DNA of 64,000 nt from the NCBI GenBank assembly GCA_017549185.1, contig JAFYVJ010000056.1:1-64000 (forward strand), in the 5' to 3' direction. Shown here piece by piece: positions 1 through 9,538 of this stretch (positions are counted from its first letter, which is position 1; every line of letters begins with the position of its first letter). The notes under the pieces are model-generated. The model was not told where the DNA came from. It did not search any database and saw nothing but the letters and a program-made list of their open reading frames with translations. This DNA is from Roseburia sp. Its GTDB lineage: Bacteria > Bacillota > Clostridia > Lachnospirales > Lachnospiraceae. The position numbers and the translations under genes are program-made.

Positions 1-60
1 ATGCGAAAAATAAAAACTACATTATAGCAATATTACAACCACCTAGAAGGTGGATCTAAT

Positions 61-348
61 GTGCGTATAGGTGGTACGATTCCCACGGATTGCAGGTATC
101 CATATCTGCGATTCGTGGAACGAATCGTGCGGAATAATCATGAAAACCCGCTTATCATCAAAGACCACCTCGGACATGAAAAAATCCAAACGACTTTGGG
201 AACTTACGGACATCTATACCCAAACAGTAATTTTGAGGTTGCAAAGAAGCTTTCCGGAATGCTCAGTTACACACCTGCGACTTACAGCACTGCGGATTAT
301 CAAAGCAACCGGTTTACTGCCGAGTTTCATAGAGAAATAGGAAAATAA
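61..348 (+). pseudogene. C-terminal remnant of a tyrosine integrase
   Basis: From about residue 28 the frame reads like the end of a phage/ICE tyrosine integrase: HLGHEKIQTTLGTYGHLYP, with the LGH box and the nucleophile-region tyrosine, then NSNFEVAKKL. The first 25 or so residues do not match the family, and the upstream arginine and HxxR box are missing, so this is a fragment. It belongs to a different subfamily from the intact integrase at 13619-14698. It points toward the left attachment site, as an integrase at the end of a neighbouring element would. Identity as a remnant is well supported; its history is inference. Confidence 0.7.
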
Positions 349-385
349 AAAAATAATGCAATGAAAATGCAATTTTAAAAAGAAA

Positions 386-422
386 GCGCCGGAATCCCCA
401 GTAAAATGGGGCATTCCAGCGC
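386..422 (-). terminator. Hairpin, probable original guaA terminator
   Basis: Arms GCGCCGGAATCCCC and GGGGCATTCCAGCGC pair with two mismatches around a short A-rich loop, and on the minus strand a T-rich run follows. It lies just outside the left attachment repeat. Before insertion it would have followed guaA directly, so it is probably the native guaA terminator displaced by the element. Confidence 0.7.
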
Positions 423-431
423 ACTGGTCAC

Positions 432-442
432 TATTCAAACTC
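432..442 (-). other. Left attachment repeat of the guaA element
   Basis: GAGTTTGAATA on the minus strand is identical to the last 11 bases shared with the guaA 3' end at 15809-15819. The next minus-strand base is G, so joining guaA to this flank would give GAG TTT GAA TAG: the same Glu-Phe-Glu ending and a stop codon. Confidence 0.75.
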
Positions 443-543
443 TTTTTTTATCTCTATGCCTTTATTATATTTCATTGTATTTCTCTTCAAAAATTTACCA
501 TTTTGATAGAATTTTGCATCTCGTTTATATGGTTATTTTTCGC

Positions 544-563
544 TTGTACCCAAAATGTACCCA
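544..563 (+). repeat. Left end-proximal motif, candidate integrase arm site
   Basis: TTGTACCCAAAATGTACCCA contains two TGTACCCA units and matches 18 of 20 bases of the motif at 15728-15747 near the other end, in the same orientation. Position just inside each end suggests integrase arm-binding sites; this is inference. Confidence 0.5.
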
Positions 564-572
564 CGAATTTTC

Positions 573-746
573 CTATTGTTTTGTGGTATTCCGCTGTAAA
601 ATTAAAGGTGTCATCTTCTCCATAAGAGCCTCTGCAAGCTGTTCACCTTTTTCATTTAATATTTTTCTCTGCTGCTCACGTCCCCACTCAACGGCTTTTC
701 TTAAATCTTCCGGTCTTTCACTTAAAATAACTCTTTCATCGTTCAT
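573..746 (-). CDS. Small hypothetical protein at the left end of the guaA element
   Basis: A 57-residue, mostly charged helical protein (MNDERVILSERPEDLRKAV...). The ATG at 746 has a consensus AGGAGG eight bases upstream, which decides the start over a codon nine bases earlier. It is the last gene of the element, downstream of the STAND ATPase gene. Function not recognised; similar short proteins are common at the ends of Firmicutes integrative elements. Confidence 0.55.
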   Translation of the reverse strand: MNDERVILSERPEDLRKAVEWGREQQRKILNEKGEQLAEALMEKMTPLILQRNTTKQ

Positions 747-836
747 ACAATGCACCTCCTAACGCTCTAATTACTTCATCAACAATAAATCTGTATATTC
801 TTAAAATATATTTTTATTCATTCTTTGTCATATATT

Positions 837-3800
837 TTATCTCATCTCCATTGCCTCTCTTATTTCCTGCCACTCAATTCTTTCTTTCCATATTTTCATA
901 TTCTCCTGTATATGTTGTTTATGTTTAAGTAAATTAATACCAGTAAAATTTACTAATAAATTTTCATAAAATTTTACTTGTGCCTGCATACTACCTATTC
1001 CATTCCAATGGTTAGGTTCTAATGATAATTTCGTAAATAAATCATAATCTTTATTATACCTTATAAACATTATAATTGCTTTTTCACGTATATTCATACC
1101 CAATTCAGATAATACTTTAAATAATACTATCATTTTTCTGCTATCATCACTAAATTGCTCTATAATGTGTAATATCCACTCATCTTTTCTTTCATTTAAA
1201 ACATGTTTCCCTTCTTCATGTACCACAATATTCCTAAAATCATATCTTCTTGTCCATTCAGCATACTTATCCATTTCTATAACATACCCAAACAAATAAT
1301 CAAATATTTCAATATAATTATCCAATTCCCAACATGCCATAATTCTATCATGTTCGTACAAATATAATCTCTCGGTATTTTCAAAAAAATATTTTGCATA
1401 TAACTCAATCCATGAATTATCAACACTTACAAAATATTTTATAAATTTACCATCATAATCTGTTTTTGAATCCAGTTTTATTGCATAAAAATATATATTT
1501 TTCAGTAATTCTATATCCTTTGAAAATCTCTCTAATAATTCTTGTGGTTTCCATGTATAACTATTAAATAAACATACCAAATATATTTGTACTATAAATG
1601 TATTGTATTCTTGCTTCTTCATTATAATTCTTGCTACTATACAATATATTTGAGGTTCAAATTCTATATAATTATCTAAAAATTTAATATCTCTATATGA
1701 TGAATTATTAATTTTTTTATCGCTCTTATCATTTAAATAATATATTAATTTTTCTAACCATTCAACATTAACTTCCTGTTTCGGTAATATTTCAAAAAAT
1801 ACAAATTGCCATGAATTTTTCTGTGGATAGTCATAGTTACATATAAAATTATAAACATACTCAACACCAAATAATTCGATTAATTTTTTTATTATTACAT
1901 ATGGATTTATGTCTATATTTTTTCCATTCTCAAAATACATTTGCAAAAAATAATATAATTTATCCTTATCATCAAACAATACTTCTGCTATAAACTCTAA
2001 ACCATGGATAATATCATATTTCTCACGCCCTATTTCGCATACAATTTGATTTGTTTTAACTATAAGTTCTTCTATCCCCTCCATAGTCAATGAATTTGCA
2101 TAAGCTTGAATTTCACACTTTCTTTTTTCTATTGCTTCTTCATATGATAAATTGCTATTTAAACGTTTATCCGAAAATATCTCATATATTTTCCATTTTT
2201 CACTTTTAAAAACTTTATCAAATTCATTGGCAACCTCAATGCCATAATGTTTCCATTTCCTTCTCATTTTTTGACATAAGATACCATATCTGATTTTATC
2301 TTTGTGCCATAATTTATCCACTAACTTTATAATAAATTTTTTGTCGAATTCAAATACTTCTCGTTCTACTTCATCAGTCCAACCTTCAGCATAGTTTTCT
2401 AAAATTAATCGGATATCTTTATCCCAAACATTTTCTTCAGTAATTAGTATTAATTCTTCCCATATACCTTGTCTGTATTTTTTGCTCCCTTCTGTTAATA
2501 CAATCGGTATAGTATATGTTACAAGCGTGCTACCCCGTCCTAATTCTGATGGTCTATGTAAAACTTTAAGATAATGTTTAGCCATTTCTAAAAATATTTT
2601 TGTTACAAGCGTACTACTTCTTCTTGTTTTAAGCACTTTCACAACTTGATTTACTGTATAATAGTCATATTTATAAGAATCCTTATCAATATTATAATGT
2701 ACTTTTAAACATTTTATAATTTTTACAATAGCTGATTGCTTTTTTATCACATACTCACACAGAAGTTCTATCGACTCTGGTAAAAGCGTTTGATTTGCAT
2801 AACCCGAAAGAAATTCTACTATCCTATCTTCTGTATGATAAGATTCTTTTGAAAAATCTATTTCATCTATACATATTTCATCAGATTCAACCTTATCTAT
2901 ATCATTCTTTACAATTAACAAAACTTCTTCTGGTCTAAAATCATGGAAATATTTAATAAACTCATAAAATAATTCTTCTGACTCTTGTTTATAAATATCC
3001 CAAACTTTTTCTATCTCTGAAGCCAAATAATTATGAACTTCCTCCGAACTAAAAATATTCCATAAAATACTGGTGGCTTTCGTTATTCCATTCCTGAAAT
3101 TTTTAAATCCTATTTCCATTAATTCGGAATAAGGTACAATTCTTCTTTTAACAAAAGCATAATACAACATATAATTTCGTAAACACTGATCGGATATCGT
3201 AGCCACTTTATTAATTTTAATCTCAACAAATTCCTGTTCGCATAAACGAAATATCATTTTTTTTAATTGTTCTTTACTTATACATAATTTTTCTAATAAA
3301 CTTTCAAGATATGTTAAATCAGACAAATTTATAGAGTGTAGCAATGATATTATACTTGCTGTTAAACACAAATCCCAATCTGTTATAATTGCAGAATCAT
3401 GTAAAAACTTATTATAATATGTTTCATATAATTGAGTCGCATTATTGATTGCTGCCAATGATTGTTCTTCATTTGCTAATTTTCCCGCCATATATGCTAT
3501 TCTTGGATTTCCTTCAGCAATTCTTATAATTACATCTACATAGTCTCTGTGTCGTATTTGCATATTAACATTTAAAAATTCTTTTATTTGTTCATCTGTA
3601 AATGCATTAAGATGTATAATATGTGGATTTGTATATGAAGATATTTCATTAATAACTTTTTGAGCTGTATAATCTCTCATTGTTGTTATTATTTTTACAT
3701 CGTATCCCAGTTTTTCCATATTAATATATTCTAATACATACTTTAACCCTCCCAATTCATTTGCATCATCAATAAAAAAGAGATATTTACCGGGTTTATC

Positions 3801-4559
3801 CATGTAAGCTGTTATATCTTCAAATATTGATAAGTCCATACTTTTAATACAAAATACTCTATATGCACCTTCATATCCAAAATTTTTAGCTACTTCTAAT
3901 GATAATCTTGTCTTACCAACACCAGCTTTTCCAATAACAGCTACTATTTTTTTATTCTTTAATGATAACATTATTTCGTTATATTCATCTTTTCTAAACT
4001 GAAATATTGTGGATAATGGTGCTAACATCTCGTTAGAATCATATTTATCAATAAAATCTCTTTGTTCTAATATTTGATTTGTATCAATTGAAAGCCCTAA
4101 ATGGTCCTTTGCCAATATTTTATAATTTTGATATATTTCATCAGCTATTCTATCTATCCCATAAATATCAAATAAAATCCCTTTTTCTGCACACATATCT
4201 TTAAGTGCTTTATCTTCTCCCGCCGATAAATTTGAAGATGTATGACAAAAAATTATTTCTTCAATATCACTTTCCTGAATACCTGTTTTAATTGGATCTA
4301 AACATTTTTCTATATCTTCTTTTGCTTTTTTAAACAAATAATCTTTCTGCGTTGTATAAGCCACAAAAATATATTTACCTGTTTTACTTTTAAAATATGT
4401 ATCAGGATTTCCTTTTGTTGTTTTCATTGTTCCCGCCTGCATACCATATGCATGAATTCCTTCATAACCCTTACGCGACAACAATGCATCACATAATTCT
4501 TGAAATGCCCCACCTTCCAACATATTAATTTTCGCTTTTATATCAGTCCATTTAGACAT
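837..4559 (-). CDS. STAND-type NTPase with N-terminal nuclease-like domain (Avs-like)
   Basis: A 1240-residue protein in three parts. Residues 1-165 resemble a restriction-endonuclease-like fold, with GTMKTTKGNPDTYF and then FVAYTTQK as the probable PD-(D/E)XK-type core. Next comes a NACHT/STAND-like ATPase with P-loop GKAGVGKT (210-217) and Walker B FFIDD (261-265). About 700 helical C-terminal residues without recognisable motifs form the probable sensor. This nuclease-STAND-sensor layout is that of Avs and related phage-sensing defence proteins. SD GGGAGAG precedes the start. The gene is visibly AT-richer than the backbone and follows the OLD-like gene after 55 bases. Family is confident, phage target unknown. 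Confidence 0.75.
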   Translation of the reverse strand: MSKWTDIKAKINMLEGGAFQELCDALLSRKGYEGIHAYGMQAGTMKTTKGNPDTYFKSKTGKYIFVAYTTQKDYLFKKAKEDIEKCLDPIKTGIQESDIEEIIFCHTSSNLSAGEDKALKDMCAEKGILFDIYGIDRIADEIYQNYKILAKDHLGLSIDTNQILEQRDFIDKYDSNEMLAPLSTIFQFRKDEYNEIMLSLKNKKIVAVIGKAGVGKTRLSLEVAKNFGYEGAYRVFCIKSMDLSIFEDITAYMDKPGKYLFFIDDANELGGLKYVLEYINMEKLGYDVKIITTMRDYTAQKVINEISSYTNPHIIHLNAFTDEQIKEFLNVNMQIRHRDYVDVIIRIAEGNPRIAYMAGKLANEEQSLAAINNATQLYETYYNKFLHDSAIITDWDLCLTASIISLLHSINLSDLTYLESLLEKLCISKEQLKKMIFRLCEQEFVEIKINKVATISDQCLRNYMLYYAFVKRRIVPYSELMEIGFKNFRNGITKATSILWNIFSSEEVHNYLASEIEKVWDIYKQESEELFYEFIKYFHDFRPEEVLLIVKNDIDKVESDEICIDEIDFSKESYHTEDRIVEFLSGYANQTLLPESIELLCEYVIKKQSAIVKIIKCLKVHYNIDKDSYKYDYYTVNQVVKVLKTRRSSTLVTKIFLEMAKHYLKVLHRPSELGRGSTLVTYTIPIVLTEGSKKYRQGIWEELILITEENVWDKDIRLILENYAEGWTDEVEREVFEFDKKFIIKLVDKLWHKDKIRYGILCQKMRRKWKHYGIEVANEFDKVFKSEKWKIYEIFSDKRLNSNLSYEEAIEKRKCEIQAYANSLTMEGIEELIVKTNQIVCEIGREKYDIIHGLEFIAEVLFDDKDKLYYFLQMYFENGKNIDINPYVIIKKLIELFGVEYVYNFICNYDYPQKNSWQFVFFEILPKQEVNVEWLEKLIYYLNDKSDKKINNSSYRDIKFLDNYIEFEPQIYCIVARIIMKKQEYNTFIVQIYLVCLFNSYTWKPQELLERFSKDIELLKNIYFYAIKLDSKTDYDGKFIKYFVSVDNSWIELYAKYFFENTERLYLYEHDRIMACWELDNYIEIFDYLFGYVIEMDKYAEWTRRYDFRNIVVHEEGKHVLNERKDEWILHIIEQFSDDSRKMIVLFKVLSELGMNIREKAIIMFIRYNKDYDLFTKLSLEPNHWNGIGSMQAQVKFYENLLVNFTGINLLKHKQHIQENMKIWKERIEWQEIREAMEMR

Positions 4560-4614
4560 AGTATCTCTCCCAATACATATTTCAACTATAGTTGTATAAA
4601 TTTTGCGAAAAACT

Positions 4615-6450
4615 CTAATTAGAATTACAGTAATTATAAATTTTTCTCATCATATTTACCATTTCGTTATAATATTGTGCATTTTCACTATCTTTTATCC
4701 ACATTTTGGTTAACATTACCATGGTAGAAGTCATGTAAATATCTTTTTCAAAAATATTGATGCATATATTCATTATAGAATCTTTTGAATTACTATTATC
4801 AATCGGCTCGATAATATTATTTTGATATGTAGTTCTCGTTAGTTCAGACTGTAATACAATTGATTCTGGTATACAATTTCCTGGTAAATAGTATAAATGG
4901 TCTTGAGCATACTTAAGATATTTCTTATATACATCTATTTTTTGACTTTCAACCGCACCATTTTTTCCACCATCAACCAAAGGACTAATTATACTGTTTG
5001 ATGTAGTTAAATTTCTAATATATTTTTCCAACTTTTTGATATCATTTATTTCACCTACAGGTATGTTCGAATATTTAATAAGATTTTCTGGTTTTTTATC
5101 TCCATCAAGTATAATAAATACTTTATCATACATTTCATCTAACGCTAATATTGGTAAATGTTTTGTTATTAATGTATCTGCTCCACCATGCCTATATTCA
5201 ACCGTAAAATAATTTTCTATTTTTAAATGTGATAATATCCCTTCAATAAGCACTTTCGCTGATGTATCTTCACATAAAATCAAATTTTTTCTATCAACTT
5301 TTTCTTTAATACTATAAAACGCTTCCTGATAATACACATCATTAATTACATCTGTTGAGCCATTATCATTAACTTCAAATAATTTAATTGCTTGCTTTGG
5401 CATTTCTTCTATAAGCATCATTGAATGTGTAGAAATAATAATTTGGTGGTGTTTTTTCATTGTCATATTCAATAAAAAAAATTTTAATTTTATTTGTGCA
5501 CTTGGATGAAGTGATACTTCTGGTTCATCCAATAATATAAGCGAATCTCTTTTAGCATCCATTATTGCACAAACCATATTGATTATTGCGTTTTCTCCAC
5601 TTCCCGCATTTGCCTCAGAATATTGGATACCATTTTTCGTTTTTAACAATATTGAATTCCCCCATGTTTGATAAATACGATGGTATATTCTTCTTATTTC
5701 TATATATTCTTTACCCAAAATAAAATTTATCGCTTCCAGTTTTTCCCTTCCATTCTTCACATCAATTACTTCTAAATTATCATGCAATATATTTTTAGGA
5801 TGATTCCAATAAGCAACCTTTTCTCCTTTAAAAGCTCTCATTAATAATCGTGATTGTTTTTTTACATATTCCTTTGATTCTTTATTTTTTTGTTCAAACA
5901 TTCTTGTTTTATGGTCCGTTTTTGACTTATAAAAATGAAAATATTTGTCAAATGCACTCAATTCCCCTCTAAAATCAAAATAAACAACATCTTTATCTAC
6001 CGGATTATTTCGGGTTTCTTTATCCATATTATCATCAGGTTTCATACCTACTTTAATGTCTAATGCATCACTTTCCCAATAATCAGGTGCTTTTACACTA
6101 TTTTGTCTCTTTTTAATAACTTCCTTTATTCTTGATGCAGAATCTTTTTTATAACCATAAAAATATTTATTTTTTCCTTCTTCAATCGGATCAACAGCGG
6201 TTGTAAACCAATAGTCACCTGTACTTTTTCCTTTAGGACATCCATATATAGCTTGTAATACCGAACTTTTTCCTGTTCCATTCTTTCCAACAAGCATAGT
6301 TAAAGGAAATGTAAATTCTATTTTGGTGTCATTTGTCAAATTCTTATATTTAGGAAATTGAATATATTTTATATAATTCATATACTTATCATTATTATAA
6401 TCTTCATTAATTTTCTCAATTAGTGTATTAATATTTTCTTCCATTTGCAT
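4615..6450 (-). CDS. OLD-family ATPase with TOPRIM nuclease domain
   Basis: A 611-residue protein. The ATPase half has P-loop GKNGTGKS (55-62), the ABC-type signature region SGENAIINM, Walker B LILLDEPEVSLHPS and switch histidine ISTH. The C-terminal half has TOPRIM signatures: LCEDTSAKVLIEG (glutamate) and FIILDGDKK (DxD). This is the design of overcoming-lysogenization-defect nucleases such as the Gabija GajA subunit. No UvrD-like GajB partner is adjacent; neighbours are an HpaII-like endonuclease and the STAND ATPase. It is probably antiphage. The family is clear, but the system it belongs to is not. Confidence 0.75.
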   Translation of the reverse strand: MQMEENINTLIEKINEDYNNDKYMNYIKYIQFPKYKNLTNDTKIEFTFPLTMLVGKNGTGKSSVLQAIYGCPKGKSTGDYWFTTAVDPIEEGKNKYFYGYKKDSASRIKEVIKKRQNSVKAPDYWESDALDIKVGMKPDDNMDKETRNNPVDKDVVYFDFRGELSAFDKYFHFYKSKTDHKTRMFEQKNKESKEYVKKQSRLLMRAFKGEKVAYWNHPKNILHDNLEVIDVKNGREKLEAINFILGKEYIEIRRIYHRIYQTWGNSILLKTKNGIQYSEANAGSGENAIINMVCAIMDAKRDSLILLDEPEVSLHPSAQIKLKFFLLNMTMKKHHQIIISTHSMMLIEEMPKQAIKLFEVNDNGSTDVINDVYYQEAFYSIKEKVDRKNLILCEDTSAKVLIEGILSHLKIENYFTVEYRHGGADTLITKHLPILALDEMYDKVFIILDGDKKPENLIKYSNIPVGEINDIKKLEKYIRNLTTSNSIISPLVDGGKNGAVESQKIDVYKKYLKYAQDHLYYLPGNCIPESIVLQSELTRTTYQNNIIEPIDNSNSKDSIMNICINIFEKDIYMTSTMVMLTKMWIKDSENAQYYNEMVNMMRKIYNYCNSN

Positions 6451-6507
6451 CTCAATTATACCTTTATCCTATAGTATTTCTTAAAATATTCTGCTTCTAT
6501 TCCTATT

Positions 6508-7593
6508 TTATCTAAACCTTACCTGCAGATTCAACTTAATAAACATTTCCCCTTCCTGTTCATATAAGCTCATATATTCATGTCTGCTTGTAGAAGCTCT
6601 TTCTAAAACAGTATTATCTAATAAATACTGTTCAAAGAAATTACGATTATAAATGTGGTATGCCAGTATCTCGCCATCCGCCTTTACAATAATATATCCT
6701 CCATTTGCTTCATCCAAGCCGTCCCATTTCTTTGCAGGCTTCATTCCTAATGCACATGAACATAAAAACTTCTTAAACTTATATTCATACATCATGGAAT
6801 CTCCATATCCAAGCGGATCTCTTTGCCCTGCTATTTTGACTAATTTATCACAATCTTTGACTTCTTCTTCGTAATAATACAAAAGCATATTTCCTATAAT
6901 CTGCGGCATACTGCTGTCCACCATTATCAGATTACGTTTAAATCCCTGATGATTCATATCAACATATTGTACTGAACCACCCAACTCTTTAATTTGCTTC
7001 ATTCTATCCTTGATTTTGGTTTTCGTATCTATCGCATTAATCTGCTGTGCCTGTTCTGAAGTAATTCCGGTAACTTTATAGATGAAATTTGTAGTTTGAC
7101 CCGCATTAAGCAATGTTGGTGCATTTCCGACTTCTGATTTAATGGAAAATCCTACATCTCGAACATAATTGGTATGCGTGTCCTGTATCTGCATTGAAAT
7201 ATCTGTTGTATCAGAGGATGGCGCTTTTATTTTGGTCACTCTGATGCCATTTACAAATTTAGCCACTTCCTCCAGCTCGAAACTACCGCTATGTGTTACG
7301 ATTTCTTTCAATAACAGATTTGCATTCTCTTCTAATTCTTTTCTTGAAACAGACAAAATAGTTTCCGATTGAATTTCAATATTTACATTATCTTCTGCAA
7401 TGACATAATCAATTACTTCCCCTTTTTGTTCTTCACGCACAATTTTCAATATCGGATAAAAAACATCACTTAATCTTTCTACCTTTTCATTTGCTGCATA
7501 TACCCGTCCCTGACTCAATAATTTCATAAACGCATATAATTCAGACCATTCCCCTTTATTACCAGACATTTTTCCTTCTTTTTTATTTGCCAT
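6508..7593 (-). CDS. HpaII-family type II restriction endonuclease
   Basis: A 361-residue protein with features I recognise from the HpaII restriction endonuclease family: the N-terminal GNKGEWSELYAFMKLLSQGR block, FYPILKI, and the central FSIKSEVGNAPTLLNAG block, whose E/K residues may be catalytic. HpaII cuts CCGG. ATG 7593 is chosen because AAGGAAGG lies upstream; a TTG six bases earlier is the alternative. It overlaps the methyltransferase gene end by 11 bases, as expected for a coupled restriction-modification pair. Specificity is inferred from family only. Confidence 0.75.
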   Translation of the reverse strand: MANKKEGKMSGNKGEWSELYAFMKLLSQGRVYAANEKVERLSDVFYPILKIVREEQKGEVIDYVIAEDNVNIEIQSETILSVSRKELEENANLLLKEIVTHSGSFELEEVAKFVNGIRVTKIKAPSSDTTDISMQIQDTHTNYVRDVGFSIKSEVGNAPTLLNAGQTTNFIYKVTGITSEQAQQINAIDTKTKIKDRMKQIKELGGSVQYVDMNHQGFKRNLIMVDSSMPQIIGNMLLYYYEEEVKDCDKLVKIAGQRDPLGYGDSMMYEYKFKKFLCSCALGMKPAKKWDGLDEANGGYIIVKADGEILAYHIYNRNFFEQYLLDNTVLERASTSRHEYMSLYEQEGEMFIKLNLQVRFR

Positions 7594-8584
7594 CTTCAAG
7601 TACCTTCCTTATCTCTTTTGCAATTGCTTCAATAACATTAACGGTTACACTATTGCCAAACTGCTTATATAAATGGGTATCTGCCAATTCCAGTTTAAAA
7701 TCATCCGGAAAGCCTTGTAATCTTGCCCATTCTCTTGGTGTCATTTTTCTAATTCCTTCCCGATTTACCTCTCCCTTAATATGTGTAACCGGTACAAAAT
7801 TGGTCAATCTCTTATCTATAATAAGATTTCTCTCTCGACCCATACCGCCACAAACAATCGTCCCTGCTTTACCATCCAAATCTCTTATTTCATAACCGAA
7901 ACCATTTCCTTTCGATTCGTGACGTGCTTTATGTTTTTTCAATGTTTCCACATATACAGTAGAAAGATAATATTTCACGCTAACCTCATTTTCCTCTAAA
8001 ATATCTCTAATACAAGTATCAGAATTTACAGGTTCTGGAAACTCAAACATACTACTATCAATATCATTACGAAATGCGACGATATAAATTCTTTCCCTGT
8101 TCTGCGGCACTCCAAAGTCTTTGCTATTCAACACTTTATCATAAACCGTATATCCAATCTGCTCAAATGCACGTTTAATAACTTTAAATGTTCTGCCTCT
8201 ATCATGAATAGTAAGCCCTTTTACATTTTCACAAAAAATAACCTTTGGTTTATGATATTCACAAATACGCACCACATCCTGAAACAAAGTTCCTCTGCAC
8301 ATTCCCTTATAATCGTCCTCAAATCCCATTCTTTTTCCTGCCATAGAAAAAGCCTGACAAGGGAAACCTGCTAAACAAATATCAAACTTCGGAATATCTT
8401 TCTCATCAATTTTTGTAATATCTCCGGATATTTCAAATTCATCTTTATAATTAATCTTATATGTTTTTTGTGCGTGCAAATCCCATTCACTTACAAATAC
8501 GGTAGAAATATCCTCTCCAAAAGCATTTTCAAATCCTTTTCTGATTCCGCCTATTCCTGCAAATAAATCTATTGATGCATACAT
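7583..8584 (-). CDS. dcm: DNA (cytosine-5)-methyltransferase
   Basis: A 333-residue C5 methyltransferase with motifs in order: SAM-binding DLFAGIGG at the N terminus, catalytic PCQ loop (LAGFPCQAFSMAG, Cys76), ENVKGL motif VI, a variable target-recognition region around GTIVCGGMGRERN, then TPREWARLQGFPD and C-terminal QFGNSV. It protects host DNA from the HpaII-like enzyme encoded just downstream. The start follows AAGGAGA inside the vsr end. The symbol denotes the family, not E. coli Dcm specificity. Confidence 0.92.
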   Translation of the reverse strand: MYASIDLFAGIGGIRKGFENAFGEDISTVFVSEWDLHAQKTYKINYKDEFEISGDITKIDEKDIPKFDICLAGFPCQAFSMAGKRMGFEDDYKGMCRGTLFQDVVRICEYHKPKVIFCENVKGLTIHDRGRTFKVIKRAFEQIGYTVYDKVLNSKDFGVPQNRERIYIVAFRNDIDSSMFEFPEPVNSDTCIRDILEENEVSVKYYLSTVYVETLKKHKARHESKGNGFGYEIRDLDGKAGTIVCGGMGRERNLIIDKRLTNFVPVTHIKGEVNREGIRKMTPREWARLQGFPDDFKLELADTHLYKQFGNSVTVNVIEAIAKEIRKVLEDGK

Positions 8585-8586
8585 CT

Positions 8587-9048
8587 TTAATCAATCTCCT
8601 TCAATTCCAATATATCTTCTTCATTCATAAACAACTCAAATATGGTTTCTTCTATAACATTAACGCATTGATTCACATCTTTCTTTATGTCTTTTCCCCA
8701 AAATCTTAAAACAGTCCAGCCCATAAACGCCAACTGTTTATTGACTTCCTCATCTCTTTCTCTGTTTCTTGATATTTTCTTAATCCAAAATTCAGCATTT
8801 TTTCCACGTTCCAGTTGTTTTTTTAAATCTCCCCAATCTTTCCCATGAAAAAATTCGCTGTCACAAAAAACAACTATTTTATATTTGGTTAAAACAATAT
8901 CCGGCTTTCCCGGTAAAGAACTGACATTTTTTCGATACCGATAACCTTTTTCCCAAAGAGCTTTTCTCAATTTTATTTCTATTCCAGTATCCTTATTTTT
9001 TATATTACTCATATTTTTATGACGTTGTTCTTTTGTCAATCTGTCCAT
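8587..9048 (-). CDS. vsr: Very short patch repair endonuclease
   Basis: A 153-residue Vsr protein: the N-terminal RHKNMSNIKNKDTGIEIKLRKALWEKGYRYRKN segment shows the family pattern, followed by PGKPDIVLTKYKIVVFCDSEFFHG with the catalytic aspartate and DNA-contact residues. Vsr nicks at T:G mismatches left by deamination of 5-methylcytosine, which explains its place next to a C5 methyltransferase gene. ATG 9048 is preceded by CGGAGC; a TTG six bases upstream is less likely. It ends two bases before the methyltransferase start. Confidence 0.92.
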   Translation of the reverse strand: MDRLTKEQRHKNMSNIKNKDTGIEIKLRKALWEKGYRYRKNVSSLPGKPDIVLTKYKIVVFCDSEFFHGKDWGDLKKQLERGKNAEFWIKKISRNRERDEEVNKQLAFMGWTVLRFWGKDIKKDVNQCVNVIEETIFELFMNEEDILELKEID

Positions 9049-9063
9049 AATCAATGCTCCGTA

Positions 9064-9273
9064 TTATTTTACATCATCAACGACTTCCATAATATCACAT
9101 ATATCACATTCCAATGCCTGACATATTTTAAGCAAAATATTTGTGTTGACATTTTCATTTCTTCCTAATTTTGCTATGGATGCTGTACTGATTTGAGCAG
9201 CCTCTGCCAAATCTTTCTTCATCATTTCTTTATCAATCAGTAACTTCCATAGTTTTTTATAACTGATTTTCAT
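9064..9273 (-). CDS. XRE-family helix-turn-helix regulator, probable RM controller
   Basis: A 69-residue Cro/C1-type protein whose helix-turn-helix spans roughly residues 18-40 (KDLAEAAQISTASIAKLGRNENV). It is small and sits immediately upstream of vsr-methyltransferase-endonuclease, as restriction-modification controller (C) proteins do. AGGAGC precedes the ATG. A perfect 20-bp palindrome at 9345-9364, about 70 bases upstream, is a candidate binding site. Confidence 0.8.
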   Translation of the reverse strand: MKISYKKLWKLLIDKEMMKKDLAEAAQISTASIAKLGRNENVNTNILLKICQALECDICDIMEVVDDVK

Positions 9274-9344
9274 ATAAGCTCCTATCGAACATATTTTCTG
9301 CTATCGTATCATATTTTAATGTAATATGCAATATCCGAATAAAT

Positions 9345-9364
9345 AATTATGAGAACTCATAATT
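9345..9364. promoter_or_regulatory. Perfect 20-bp palindrome, candidate operator
   Basis: AATTATGAGAACTCATAATT is a perfect palindrome 72 bases upstream of the XRE controller gene. It could be the autoregulatory site that times expression of the restriction-modification operon. Binding is inferred from position and symmetry. Confidence 0.5.
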
Positions 9365-9432
9365 ACTTATCAAAAATAATATCTCTGCTGTTATTTTCAA
9401 TACTTTCCGATTTGCCTCCCGCATCTTACTCC

Positions 9433-9503
9433 AATAAGGCGGATGCGTCAATGACAAGGGTTTACACCAGTGCTGCGCACTTCATTAACACATCCGCCTC
9501 ATT
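9433..9503. repeat. Inverted repeat with 16-base arms between mob and the RM operon
   Basis: Arms AATAAGGCGGATGCGT (9433-9448) and ACACATCCGCCTCATT (9488-9503) pair at 14 of 16 positions around a 39-base loop. It lies downstream of the relaxase gene and may be a terminator-like structure or a transfer/replication site. No T-run follows, which argues against a simple terminator. Confidence 0.4.
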
Positions 9504-9538
9504 GAAGATATAGTAATCAAGCAAATCAAAAAACAAAT

